Below are positions 9,475-17,723 of a DNA stretch of 64,000 bases, one piece after another. Both the position numbers and the translations under genes were made by a program. The stretch lies in NCBI GenBank assembly GCA_018613055.1, contig JAGGQZ010000004.1, forward strand, positions 156,210 through 220,209. The letters run 5' to 3'. Origin of the DNA: Chryseobacterium sp. ISL-80 (GTDB taxonomy: Bacteria > Bacillota > Bacilli > Bacillales > Cytobacillaceae). The notes below the pieces were generated by a model that saw nothing but the letters and a program-made list of their open reading frames with translations, was not told where the DNA came from and searched no databases. The stretch's first letter is position 1; every line of letters starts with the position of its first letter.

Positions 9475-10215
9475 TTACATCATGATTCCGCCATCTACAT
9501 GGAGGGTGGTGCCATTCACATATTTCGATTCATCTGAGGCCAGGAAGAGGTAGGCATTTGCGATATCTTCTGGCAAGCCCAGTCTGCCGAGCGGCACGAG
9601 CATTTTCATTTGCTCGATCACTTTATCCGGTACTTTGGCTGTCATGCCGGTCTCTATGAATCCTGGAGCGACGGCATTGACATTGATTCCTTTGCGGCCG
9701 AGCTCTTTTGCCCAGGTTTTCGTCATTCCGACGACACCTGCTTTTGTTGCTGCGTAGTTGGTCTGGCCGACATTGCCGTATATGCCGGAAACGGAAGATG
9801 TATTGATGATTCTTCCTGATCCCTGCTGGACCATCGCCGGGACAACGGCCTGGGCGCAATGGAAAACACCTGTCAGGTTGACATCAACAACCTTCTGGAA
9901 ATCCTCGGCAGCAAGCTTGTGCAGCATTCCGTCCCTTGTGATCCCTGCATTATTTACAAGAATATCAATCTTGCCAAAATGACTGAGAACTTCCTTTACC
10001 ATGTCATCCACGCTATCCTTATCAGCGACGTTCACCTGGAAAAAGGCTGCATCATAGCCTTCTGCTTTAAGCTCGGCTGCGCGCTGTGATCCTGTTTCCT
10101 CATCAAAATCTGCCATTGCCACCCGTGCGCCTTCACGGGCAAAAGTTTTCGCTGCGGCAAGGCCAATTCCATTTGCCGCTCCGGTAATGATCGCTACTTT
10201 ATCCTGCAATCTCAT
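9475..10215 (-). CDS. SDR-family 3-oxoacyl-ACP reductase-like protein
   Basis: A 246-aa classical short-chain dehydrogenase/reductase, probably NADP(H)-dependent. Seen: the Rossmann motif TGAANGIG at residues 11-18, the NNAG motif at 88-91, catalytic Ser near 140, Tyr154 and Lys158 in YAATKAG, and the typical C-terminus YVNGTTLHVDGG. It looks like FabG and the PhaB acetoacetyl-CoA reductases, but sits outside a fatty-acid synthesis cluster as the last gene of the liv operon, 12 nt after the hydrolase. The start ATG has AGGAAGG upstream. Reduction of a 3-oxoacyl product of the neighbouring KAS III-like enzyme is an inference from context. Confidence 0.9.
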   Translation of the reverse strand: MRLQDKVAIITGAANGIGLAAAKTFAREGARVAMADFDEETGSQRAAELKAEGYDAAFFQVNVADKDSVDDMVKEVLSHFGKIDILVNNAGITRDGMLHKLAAEDFQKVVDVNLTGVFHCAQAVVPAMVQQGSGRIINTSSVSGIYGNVGQTNYAATKAGVVGMTKTWAKELGRKGINVNAVAPGFIETGMTAKVPDKVIEQMKMLVPLGRLGLPEDIANAYLFLASDESKYVNGTTLHVDGGIMM

Positions 10216-10227
10216 AAAAACACCTTC

Positions 10228-11130
10228 CTATTCTGCTAAAAATCCCTCGATATGCTTTAACAGCTGGTCCAGATCATCCACAAGTGGAGAGTGGCCGCAA
10301 TTTTTCAACTCTGCAAATCTTGCACGACCTGCAAAGTCCTCGACAATTTCGTCAGCCATCTTGCTTGTGACAACGAGGTCGCGGTCGCCGCGGAGGACAA
10401 GGACCGGAATCTGGATATCCTTCACCTGATCTGTTCCCATCCCCAGACCGTTATCGACACCACTGATATTGAAACTGTTGAGAGAATGATAGACCTCAGC
10501 CAGATTTCGCTGTGTCAGCATATCATCGACATACTCTTCATAATGTGCCGCTTCCGGCTGACGCTCGGTATAAATCAACATATTCCACATTGCCTTTAAA
10601 AATCCTCTATTCTGCTCGTCGTAGGCTGTCTGGACAGCAATCGTTTTTCCAGTATCCGCCTTAACATCCTCATACGTCATAAGTCGATTGTCCAGATCAG
10701 GCAAGCCTTCCGGACTTGTGCCGAAGAACGGGTAGCCTCTCGTTGACGCAGATGCCAGCAGCACAAGTTTCTCGCAATAGCCAGGATAATCAGCAGCAAA
10801 CTGCATTCCTACCGCACCACCGGTCGACCAGCCAACGAGTGCAAAATCCTTTAAGCCAATTTCGTCGACAAACAGCTTTACATCATCGGAAAAATCCTTG
10901 ATCGACATGATGGGCTTATAATAACTCGAGCCTCCGAATCCCCTCAGGTCCATCGCATAAATTTTATACTCAGGATCCATCTGATCAATCAGCACATCCC
11001 AATGCTTCGACGATGTCATGTTTCCATGGATCAGCAGCACGTTTTTCACGCCGCCGTTCCGTTCCCGATAAGTAATGCTTTCGCCGTTTGGCAAATCAAC
11101 CTTTTTCAATTCGACAGCCGTTCTCTCCAT
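10228..11130 (-). CDS. Alpha/beta hydrolase
   Basis: A 300-aa alpha/beta-hydrolase-fold enzyme. The nucleophile elbow is GWSTGG (Ser102), the oxyanion region HGNMTSS is near residue 35, the acid is Asp249 or Asp251 in LRGDRDLVV, and His280 is in NCGHSPLVDD, giving a complete triad. It could be an esterase, thioesterase, C-C bond hydrolase or epoxide hydrolase; the sequence alone does not decide. Its ATG directly follows the stop codon of the KAS III-like gene, with AAGGGTGAAG inside that gene as ribosome-binding site, so the two are tightly coupled. It probably acts on a thioester or ester intermediate of the same pathway. Confidence 0.88.
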   Translation of the reverse strand: MERTAVELKKVDLPNGESITYRERNGGVKNVLLIHGNMTSSKHWDVLIDQMDPEYKIYAMDLRGFGGSSYYKPIMSIKDFSDDVKLFVDEIGLKDFALVGWSTGGAVGMQFAADYPGYCEKLVLLASASTRGYPFFGTSPEGLPDLDNRLMTYEDVKADTGKTIAVQTAYDEQNRGFLKAMWNMLIYTERQPEAAHYEEYVDDMLTQRNLAEVYHSLNSFNISGVDNGLGMGTDQVKDIQIPVLVLRGDRDLVVTSKMADEIVEDFAGRARFAELKNCGHSPLVDDLDQLLKHIEGFLAE

Positions 11131-12147
11131 TCAAGCTTCACCCTTCCCCCAGCGTATAGTCGTTGCTCCCCATGCATAGCCTATTCCTGCACTTACAAGG
11201 ACTACAATATCCCCGTCCTTCAGCTTTCCTGCCTTTTCAGCCAGTTCCAGCGACAGGATCTGGTCAATCTGGCCGATATGTCCATAGTTTTCGAGATAAA
11301 TAGAATTTGATTCACCTAGTCCTAATTCCTGTAAAACAAACTGGTGCGCGGAACGCTTCATATGCAGCATCGCAATGTATGAAATATCTTTTTCTGAAAA
11401 ACCGCTTTTTTCCACAGACCGGCGGATGACCTTCAGGAAGTTGGCCATCGACTTTTTCTCCAGCCTTTCTTTCATTCCCTGAGGATCAAGCACATCAAGC
11501 TGGTAATGACCCTGTTCCAGATTCTCTGCTGAAAGCGGATTTTTTGTTCCCCCGGCAACCACGACGACATCCTCGGAAAAAGACCCATCAGTGATCATTT
11601 CTGTTTCGAACAGCAGGTTTTCCTGATGGCCCTTTTTCAGTAAAATCGCCCCGCCGCCTGCCCCGAGATTGTACATGAACCGGGTCCTCGGATTCTGGTA
11701 ATCGATGAAATCCCCGTTCCGGTAGCCGCCAGCCAGCAGAACCGTTTGGATATCAGGGTCTGACAGCATCATGCCCCTGGCAAGTTTCATTGCCATGACT
11801 GTCGTACCGCAACGCACTGCTGTATCAAATGCCCAGGCATTATGGGCGCCGATTTCTTCCTGAAGCTTGATTCCGGCAGTCCATAATGGATACTCCTTGT
11901 ATTCCTCACCAATATAGATCACCAGATCGATCTCCATCGGGTCGATCCCCGCTTTTTCAATCGCCGTCTTTGCAGCCCTGATTCCCATCTCACATGTATG
12001 GTCTTCCGGACCGGGAACAGGCTTTTTCTTGATTCCCATTTTTTCTTCCACAACCCTTTCCGGAATTCCTGCTGCTCGGGCAATTTCCGCTCCTGTTATA
12101 TATGTTTCCGGAAGATAGATTCCTGTGCTGACGATCCCGATTTGCAC
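11131..12147 (-). CDS. 3-oxoacyl-ACP synthase III-like thiolase-fold enzyme
   Basis: A 338-aa thiolase-superfamily protein of the KAS III type (Claisen condensation of an acyl primer with a malonyl or similar extender). Cys113 in DTAVRCGTT aligns with FabH Cys112, His262 in ALHMKRS with FabH His244, and the C-terminal glycine loop GIGYAWGATTIRW is conserved. The third catalytic position, Asn274 of FabH (YGN), is His290 here (ENYGHIGQ), giving Cys-His-His, as in KAS I/II. It is therefore unlikely to be the housekeeping FabH. Start GTG with AGGAGGGCTG 5-6 nt upstream. It may instead be a thioesterase- or acyltransferase-like KAS III relative. Confidence 0.85.
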   Translation of the reverse strand: MQIGIVSTGIYLPETYITGAEIARAAGIPERVVEEKMGIKKKPVPGPEDHTCEMGIRAAKTAIEKAGIDPMEIDLVIYIGEEYKEYPLWTAGIKLQEEIGAHNAWAFDTAVRCGTTVMAMKLARGMMLSDPDIQTVLLAGGYRNGDFIDYQNPRTRFMYNLGAGGGAILLKKGHQENLLFETEMITDGSFSEDVVVVAGGTKNPLSAENLEQGHYQLDVLDPQGMKERLEKKSMANFLKVIRRSVEKSGFSEKDISYIAMLHMKRSAHQFVLQELGLGESNSIYLENYGHIGQIDQILSLELAEKAGKLKDGDIVVLVSAGIGYAWGATTIRWGKGEA

Positions 12148-12192
12148 GTTTTCAGCCCTCCTTGCAAATGGCTCATTCTCTCCCTGTAAAAA

Positions 12193-12375
12193 CTAGCACT
12201 CTCCTACAATTTCCTTGATATAGGCCATTGCCTCATCGATCGATTGAAACAAGGCTTCTTTTTCATCCTGCACATGGGTGACCTTGACCCGCCAATATTT
12301 TCTGCCGCTCTCGATTTCAATGTCTGCTAGCTGGAAGCGGAGTACAAAAGAGGTGACTTGCTGCATCTCCATCAT
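12193..12375 (-). CDS. 60-aa protein of the liv/KAS III operon, function unknown
   Basis: A 60-aa soluble protein starting MMEMQQVTSFVLRFQLADIE and ending YIKEIVGEC. Its ATG overlaps the livM stop as ATGA, a coupling arrangement that argues it is translated. Predicted pattern is beta-strand, beta-strand, helix (KYWRVKVTHV then SIDEAMAYIKEI), compatible with a small adaptor or subunit. I do not recognise a family. A much longer upstream extension is possible in frame but would lie inside livM. Confidence 0.65.
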   Translation of the reverse strand: MMEMQQVTSFVLRFQLADIEIESGRKYWRVKVTHVQDEKEALFQSIDEAMAYIKEIVGEC

Positions 12376-13382
12376 GACTCGCCCTGACTGACGGCATCCG
12401 AATTTAAGGAAGCAGGCTCTTTCTTTTTCCTGCTGAATTTCAATTTCTTTAGGGAACCGACAATCCCCATCGGGAAGAACATGACGGCCAGAATATAAAT
12501 GATTCCAAAGAAAATGATCCATCTTTCAAAGATCCAGTGAACCTTTGCCAGCTCTGTCAGCCAGTGGTGGGAGAATTCGATGATCCCGGCTCCTATGATG
12601 GCACCTACCAGCGTTCCGACTCCGCCGATGATTGTCATCAGCAAGGCGTCGAGAGTGATATCCATCGTGAATACACTCGTATTGACAAACCTGAGGGAGA
12701 CGGCATACAAAATTCCTGCAATCCCTGCAATCACTCCGGACACCACACTTGCAATGACCTTATACTGCAGGACGCTGTATCCCAGTGACTCTGTTCTCTG
12801 CTCATTTTCCCGGATTGCCTGAAGCACTTTTCCAAGCGGAGAGTTCGTGAACCTTTTCATTAAAATGAACACAATCACCATGGATCCAAGGCAAATCAGG
12901 TAAAAATCTGTCCGGTCCTTTAAAAAGTCCGGTACCCTGAAGGTGAATCCATCATTTCCATACGTGACTTTCCGCCATTTTTCAGCAAGCACGAGGAACA
13001 GCCCGGAAAAGGCCAGCGTCAGCATGGCGTAAAAATGGCTTTTCAGCCTCAGCGTTAGCAGGCCGACAAAATAACTGACAAGCGCTGTCAGTAAAATCGT
13101 GACCAGTACCGCCAGCAAAAAATAGCTCGTTTCCGGTTCGAATCTTTTCATGAAGACACCCACAGTGTAAGCTCCGATCCCGAAAAACATTGCATGCCCG
13201 AAGGAGACGATGCCCGTGTATCCAAGCAGGATGTCATAGCTCATCGCAAGCACGGCAAAAATGAAAACCTGGGAGAGCAGGATGAGCATGCTCCTTGAGT
13301 CATAGACAAAAGGGAGAACAGCCAAAAACACGGCAGCCAGTAAATAGAATATGTTCATGCGATTTGAAAACATTTTTGTCAT
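12372..13382 (-). CDS. livM: Branched-chain amino acid-type ABC transporter permease LivM
   Basis: A 336-aa permease of the HAAT (LivHM) family with about 8-10 membrane segments. The cytoplasmic coupling region reads FTNSPLGKVLQAIRENEQRTESLGYSV near residues 180-206 (seen as RFTNSPLGK and AIRENEQRTESLGY), typical of LivM. Start ATG with AAGGGGTGAA upstream, overlapping the end of livH. It pairs with LivH to form the channel. HAAT transporters carry branched-chain amino acids, amides, urea or aromatic acids, so the substrate here is open. Confidence 0.9.
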   Translation of the reverse strand: MTKMFSNRMNIFYLLAAVFLAVLPFVYDSRSMLILLSQVFIFAVLAMSYDILLGYTGIVSFGHAMFFGIGAYTVGVFMKRFEPETSYFLLAVLVTILLTALVSYFVGLLTLRLKSHFYAMLTLAFSGLFLVLAEKWRKVTYGNDGFTFRVPDFLKDRTDFYLICLGSMVIVFILMKRFTNSPLGKVLQAIRENEQRTESLGYSVLQYKVIASVVSGVIAGIAGILYAVSLRFVNTSVFTMDITLDALLMTIIGGVGTLVGAIIGAGIIEFSHHWLTELAKVHWIFERWIIFFGIIYILAVMFFPMGIVGSLKKLKFSRKKKEPASLNSDAVSQGES

Positions 13383-13389
13383 TTCCGCT

Positions 13390-14249
13390 TCACCCCTTTG
13401 CCCCGAACAAGCCCTGAGGCCTGAAAATCAGCACGACTGCCATCAGCAGCATGTTCGCAGCCAGTGCCAGATCCGGTACATAATAGGCCATGAAAGAACC
13501 CGACAGTCCGACTAAAATCGCCGCCATCACCGAGCCAGTAAAGCTGCCCATGCCGCCGATGACGACAACGATGAACGCGAGGATGGCAAACTCCATGCCC
13601 ATATCGGCATAAATCACGCCAGAATAGGGACCGAGCAGCATTCCGCCGAGTGACGCCATGCCTGCCCCGATCATAAATACAAACATAAAGACCTTCTGAA
13701 TGTTGATTCCCAGCGATTGGACCATTTCTTTGTTCATGACACCCGCACGACAACGAGACCAATCTTTGTCTTTTTCAGCAAATATTGGACGGCAAGGAAA
13801 ACAGCGAACCCGACGGCAATGATGAAAACACGGTATTTGATGATGATAATTCCGCCAAACTCCCAGCTGCCAGACAGATAATCAGGCGTGGCTGCTGAAA
13901 TCTGGTTCGGTCCCCAGACGACTTTTAACATTTCGGATAAAACAAGCATCAAACCGAGCGTGATCAAAATTTGCTGTACGTGATTGCCATATACCGGCTT
14001 GATGATCCACCGCTCCGTAACGATTCCAAGAATCATGCCCGTAAGGATGGCACCGATGATCCCGGCAAAAAAGCTGCCGGTCGAGGTATAAATCCAAATC
14101 CCGCTGTAGGCTCCCCAGGCAAACAAGCCGCCGTGGGCAAAGTTAAGCACATCCATCAGGCCAAAAATCAAAGTGAGACCGGCTGCCAGAAGGAAGATCA
14201 GCATTCCTGTGGCAAGGCCGTTAAGGCTCAGGTTAATCAAAACGTCCAC
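13390..14249 (-). pseudogene. livH: LivH-type permease gene interrupted by a 1-nt frameshift
   Basis: Two reading frames together make one LivH. The N-terminal part (14249-13734, GTG start, AAAGGGGGAAG upstream) ends KTKIGLVVVRVS-stop; the C-terminal part (13737-13390) begins MNKEMVQSLGINIQKV. LivH proteins read roughly KTKIGLxxRAGVxNxEMVQ at this point. Adding one C near 13749-13750 (GTCGT to GTCCGT) restores VVRAGVMNKEMVQ exactly. The halves overlap as ATGA, so reinitiation could in principle give two fragments, but no ribosome-binding site precedes the second ATG. Since the rest of the operon is intact, sequencing error or a recent mutation are both possible. Without LivH the transporter would not work. 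Confidence 0.85.
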
Positions 14250-14266
14250 ACTTGCTTCCCCCTTTC

Positions 14267-14974
14267 TCAGGCAATCCCGAGATACTTCCTTCTCATTTCT
14301 TCATCCTCCCGCAGAACATTCATCGAGCCGTTCGAAACCGTCCTGCCATCATCAATGATGTAGAAGCTGTCTCCGATCGTGCTGGCCATCATGAAATTCT
14401 GCTCCACGAGGATGATGGTCGTTTTTTCTTTCATTTGCTGGATCGATTCCATGACCTTCTCAACGACAATGGGGGCAAGGCCCTTGCTTGGCTCATCAAT
14501 CAGCAGCAATTCATTGTCATTGACATAGGCCCTAGCGATCGACAGCATTTGTTTTTGCCCTCCGCTCAGCAGTCCGCCTGGCTTGTTCCAAAACTTTTTC
14601 AAGTCAGGGAACAGATCCAGTATCCAGTCAAGACGCTGCCTGGTCTCATCATTTTCTTTCTTGACTGCCACCTTGATGTTCTCTTCGACGGTCAGGTCAG
14701 CAAAAATCCCCTGGTCTTCCGGCACATATCCGATCCCTTTATTGGCGATTGAGTAGGTTGGCAGGCTCTTGATTTCCTCACCTTTAAATAAAACAGATCC
14801 TTTGGCAGCCGGATTCAATCCCATGATGGTCCTGAGAGTCGTTGTCTTCCCGGCGCCATTACGGCCAAGAAGTACTGTCACTTCCCCCTTCGGTACCTCA
14901 AAAGATACTCCTTGAAGGATATGGTACTGGCCGATGAATGTTTGTATTTGATCAAGCTTTAGCAGCGTGCTCAC
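14267..14974 (-). CDS. livF: HAAT-family ABC transporter ATP-binding protein LivF
   Basis: A 235-aa ATPase. Walker A is LLGRNGAGKTTTLR near residue 35, the signature LLSGGQKQMLSIARA near 132, Walker B ELLLIDEPSKGL near 155, and the H-loop VEQNFMMA near 190. The lack of an extended C-terminus and the SGGQKQ form fit LivF rather than LivG. I chose the GTG at 14974 (VSTLLKLDQIQTF) because GGGAGG lies 8 nt upstream; longer frames overlap livG further. It overlaps the livG end by 23 nt, showing coupling. Confidence 0.92.
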   Translation of the reverse strand: MSTLLKLDQIQTFIGQYHILQGVSFEVPKGEVTVLLGRNGAGKTTTLRTIMGLNPAAKGSVLFKGEEIKSLPTYSIANKGIGYVPEDQGIFADLTVEENIKVAVKKENDETRQRLDWILDLFPDLKKFWNKPGGLLSGGQKQMLSIARAYVNDNELLLIDEPSKGLAPIVVEKVMESIQQMKEKTTIILVEQNFMMASTIGDSFYIIDDGRTVSNGSMNVLREDEEMRRKYLGIA

Positions 14975-15725
14975 TATGCAACCCTCCCAAATATGCAGAC
15001 TGGACTGTCTCATTTTTCATGATTTCTTCAGGAGTTCCGTCAGCAAGCAAGGCGCCGTTGAACAACACCATGATCGTATCAGAGAGATCCATGATCATAT
15101 CCATCTTGTGCTCGATCAATATAATCGTCCTGTCGCCCCGTTGTTTGATTTTACGGATGACGTCAAGAATGGCCGGCACCTCTTCAAGTGACATTCCCGC
15201 TGTAGGTTCATCAAGCAAGAGCACTTCTGTGTTCAAAGCAAGCAGCATCGCGATCTCAAGCTTTCTTTTTTCCCCATGGGCAAGATTCCTCGCAAGTGCA
15301 TCCTTCCTGTCATCCAACAGCACAAGCTTTAGCCACTCCTCTGCCTGCTCCTCGAATTTATGATAGGATCGGAAGTGTTTAAGCATTTGATAGCGGATTC
15401 CCTCATGCGATTGGACCGCAAGCCGGACATTTTCCATCACCGTCAGGTTTGGAAAGACATTGGTGATCTGGAAGGAGCGCCCGATTCCGGCCCTCGTCCT
15501 TTTGGTCGGTGACAGCCTGGTAATCTCACTGCCCTTAAAGAAGACCTGTCCTTCGGTCGGAGTGAGCTGGCCGCTCAACAGGTTAAAGAAAGTCGTCTTT
15601 CCCGCGCCGTTTGGCCCGATGATCGATTTGAAATGGTTAGGGGGTACCGAGATGCTGACAGAGTCCACCGCGGTATGGCCGCCAAATGTTATGCTAAGAT
15701 CTTTTGTTTCCAGAATTGCCGCCAT
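14952..15725 (-). CDS. livG: HAAT-family ABC transporter ATP-binding protein LivG
   Basis: A 257-aa ATPase with Walker A IGPNGAGKTTFFNLL near residue 38, signature NLAHGEKRKLEIAMLL near 148 (the LAHGE.R form is typical of LivG), Walker B VLLLDEPTAGM near 168, and the LivG-type C-terminal tail NETVQSAYLGG. The ATG at 15725 has AAGGGTGGTG about 6-9 nt upstream; an in-frame GTG five codons earlier sits inside that site. It is separated from livK by a 238-bp gap holding a dispersed repeat and a hairpin. Confidence 0.92.
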   Translation of the reverse strand: MAAILETKDLSITFGGHTAVDSVSISVPPNHFKSIIGPNGAGKTTFFNLLSGQLTPTEGQVFFKGSEITRLSPTKRTRAGIGRSFQITNVFPNLTVMENVRLAVQSHEGIRYQMLKHFRSYHKFEEQAEEWLKLVLLDDRKDALARNLAHGEKRKLEIAMLLALNTEVLLLDEPTAGMSLEEVPAILDVIRKIKQRGDRTIILIEHKMDMIMDLSDTIMVLFNGALLADGTPEEIMKNETVQSAYLGGLHSEHAAKA

Positions 15726-15762
15726 GCTTTCGTTCACCACCCTTAGAATATTGGAGTAAAAG

Positions 15763-15800
15763 CATAATGAACTCCGGCTGATTTACCGAAGTTCATTATG
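15763..15800 (-). terminator. Intra-operon hairpin between livK and livG
   Basis: Arms CATAATGAACT-CCGG and CCG-AAGTTCATTATG form a strong stem followed on the minus strand by CTTTT. The U tract is weak, so it may act as a partial terminator or 3' end stabiliser that leaves more mRNA for the binding protein than for the membrane genes. Confidence 0.6.
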
Positions 15801-15841
15801 TTACTTTTAAAATCGAAAGTGTAAAATTCACTTCAAGAATT

Positions 15842-15961
15842 GGCCAGCTCCAGCGCCTAGCCCCTCGAGACGCTTCGGTCCGCCCAATGAAGTCAAAAAG
15901 CGACTTCACCGGTCGGCCCTCCAGCGCTTGTCGGGGCTGACCAAGGGGCTTCCGCTTTTCT
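15842..15961 (-). repeat. Dispersed ~120-bp structured element, copy 1
   Basis: Begins about 3 bp after the livK stop codon and reads in the same direction as livK: AGAAAAGCGGAAGCCCC ... AGGGGCTAGGCGCTGGAG. It is roughly 90 percent identical by eye to 61753-61874. Complementary ends (AGCCCCT / AGGGGCT) and an inner AAGTC / GACTT hairpin suggest a folded RNA. I recall similar sequence in many Bacillaceae spacers. Confidence 0.85.
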
Positions 15962-15963
15962 GA

Positions 15964-17208
15964 TTAGTTCCGTACCGGAGGAGCTGTTTCTTCCGGTGAC
16001 AGTTCACGGATCAGGACTGGAACTGGATAGTTGACTCCATCCTTTTTCTCCAGCTTGATGGCGTATAATGCCTGGAGTGCCTGATGGTCCTCTTCACGGA
16101 ATGTCATCTTGCCCTTCGGAGTGTCAAAACTCATGCCTTCCATGGTTTTGATCAGTTTCTTGGAGTCCGCGTCGCCTTCGGTTTTCTTCAACGCTTCTAC
16201 GATTGCCATCGCAGCTGTCATGCCTCCTGGAGTGAACAGATCAGGCAGTTCGCCATTAAAGCGTTTTTTATGTTCGTCCACGAGCCATTTATTGATGTCA
16301 TTTTGCGGAAGATCATGATAATAAACAGTGAAGCCTTCCATGCCAATCAGTGGTTCCATAGTTGAAAGGGCAGCGATATCAGGAGCACCGGTGGAAATTT
16401 TGATGCCTTTTTCCTGAACCTTCATGTCAGCAATCTGGTTCCACGGTGAGTTGGCGCCAGCCCAGACGACGAATAAGTAATCCGGCTTCTGGTCGATGAT
16501 TTTCTGGATGTTCGATGTAAAGTCCGTTGCAGCCGGATCTGCATATTCTTCATGGATGATTTCAGCGCCCAGTTTTTCTGCTGCTTCCTTGAAAGCCGAG
16601 ACGCCATCACGGCCAAATGAATAATCCGGTGCCAGAGTGGCGATTTTCACGCCTTTCTTGGCAATTGCCGCAGCACCCGCTACAGCATCCTGTGAAGAGT
16701 TCCGCGCTGTACGGAAAATATATTCATTGAATTCGGAACCGGTAATGCTGTCTGCCACTGCAGGTTCTACAATCATGATCTTTTCATATTCCTCAGCCAA
16801 CGGCAGGACTGCTAGTGTGTCACCAGAGCTTGATGAACCGACAAGGAAATCCACTTCATCCTCTTCAAGCAGCTTTGTCGCTTTCTGGACAGCTACCTCT
16901 GGTTTGGTTTCTGTATCTTCGACAATGAATTGAATTTTACGGCCGGCTACTTCATTGGTTCCGTCAGTAGCATATTCCAGACCAAGCTCGAACCCGCGGA
17001 GTGTCTGCTTGCCATAAGCCTCAAGCCCTCCTGTTTGCGAAGCCAGAACACCGATTTTGATCGGTTCCGTGTTTTTCGGTTCATCCTTCCCTTCTTTTCC
17101 ATCTGTTCCACTTGACTTCTCCGTTCCCGATCCGCTACAGGCACTCGTAAACAACAGGACCAAGATCAGCATAAAAGATAAAGCAAAATTCCGTTTACCC
17201 GCTTTCAT
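15964..17208 (-). CDS. livK: Branched-chain amino acid-type substrate-binding lipoprotein
   Basis: A 414-aa periplasmic-binding-like (type I, Peripla_BP_6) lipoprotein. The signal peptide MKAGKRNFALSFMLILVLLF is followed by the lipobox TSAC with the acylated cysteine near residue 25, then a Ser/Gly/Lys-rich linker. The mature start IKIGVLASQTGGLEAYGKQ is the classical LivK/AmiC-like motif where GLEAYG binds ligand carboxylate. It is the first gene of the operon and delivers the ligand to LivHM. Ligand identity cannot be read; the fused metabolic genes downstream make an organic acid or aromatic/amide substrate as likely as amino acids. Confidence 0.9.
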   Translation of the reverse strand: MKAGKRNFALSFMLILVLLFTSACSGSGTEKSSGTDGKEGKDEPKNTEPIKIGVLASQTGGLEAYGKQTLRGFELGLEYATDGTNEVAGRKIQFIVEDTETKPEVAVQKATKLLEEDEVDFLVGSSSSGDTLAVLPLAEEYEKIMIVEPAVADSITGSEFNEYIFRTARNSSQDAVAGAAAIAKKGVKIATLAPDYSFGRDGVSAFKEAAEKLGAEIIHEEYADPAATDFTSNIQKIIDQKPDYLFVVWAGANSPWNQIADMKVQEKGIKISTGAPDIAALSTMEPLIGMEGFTVYYHDLPQNDINKWLVDEHKKRFNGELPDLFTPGGMTAAMAIVEALKKTEGDADSKKLIKTMEGMSFDTPKGKMTFREEDHQALQALYAIKLEKKDGVNYPVPVLIRELSPEETAPPVRN

Positions 17209-17367
17209 TTCCTCTCCCCCTTTAAAAGTGGTGCATCAAAGCCGCAAGCTTTGACATCATCTTAAAAAATTGCAGTTACAAATGAGTTACAGCAGATTTG
17301 AAAAATATGAAACTATCCAGAGATTTTTCCGTATAAGAATATACATACTTAAAGGGGGACAACTTCA

Positions 17368-17625
17368 ATGGATTCTATATTCTGGTTTCTTATCATCCTT
17401 TTCGGTCTGCCATTGCTCATCACAACAGGCATCATGACACCGATTCAATATAGGTACATAAAAAGTATGGAAGATTCAAAGAAAAGGAGAAAGCAAACCC
17501 AGAGTGAAATGTATGAGGAAATGCCTGTCCAGGAAGAAGTCCTGCACCTGAACCTGCAGTCGAATCCGTTGTTTCTGCCGGCCAATATTATCGCGGGAAT
17601 CATTTATAAAATCAGGCACCGATAA
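17368..17625 (+). CDS. Small single-span membrane protein, function unknown
   Basis: An 85-aa protein with one N-terminal hydrophobic segment (FWFLIILFGLPLLITTGIM), a basic cytoplasmic stretch KKRRKQ and a soluble tail ending IIYKIRHR. AAAGGGGGAC sits 7 nt before the ATG. It is divergent from livK with a 159-bp gap. It does not resemble a family I know. A terminator-like hairpin that also holds the next gene's ribosome-binding site follows. Confidence 0.6.
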   Translation: MDSIFWFLIILFGLPLLITTGIMTPIQYRYIKSMEDSKKRRKQTQSEMYEEMPVQEEVLHLNLQSNPLFLPANIIAGIIYKIRHR

Positions 17626-17660
17626 AAGATTTATCTATTGGAAGTTTCAAATAAAAAAGT

Positions 17661-17723
17661 ATCCCCTCCTATTTTTATGGCGATAATTGGACTAAATGCC
17701 TAAAAATACGGAGGGGATTTTTT
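17661..17723 (+). promoter_or_regulatory. Terminator-like hairpin sequestering the Shine-Dalgarno of the next gene
   Basis: The 5' arm ATCCCCTCC-T-ATTTTTA (17661-17677) pairs with the 3' arm TAAAAATAC-GGAGGGGAT (17701-17718), about 16 bp with one bulge. Six T follow directly, then ATG at 17724. The 3' arm contains GGAGGGG, the only ribosome-binding site of the downstream gene. Confidence 0.75.

Noticed and set aside
13390..13737. Separate small permease gene
   Set aside because: It is the C-terminal half of LivH; one base restores the full protein, and no ribosome-binding site precedes its ATG.
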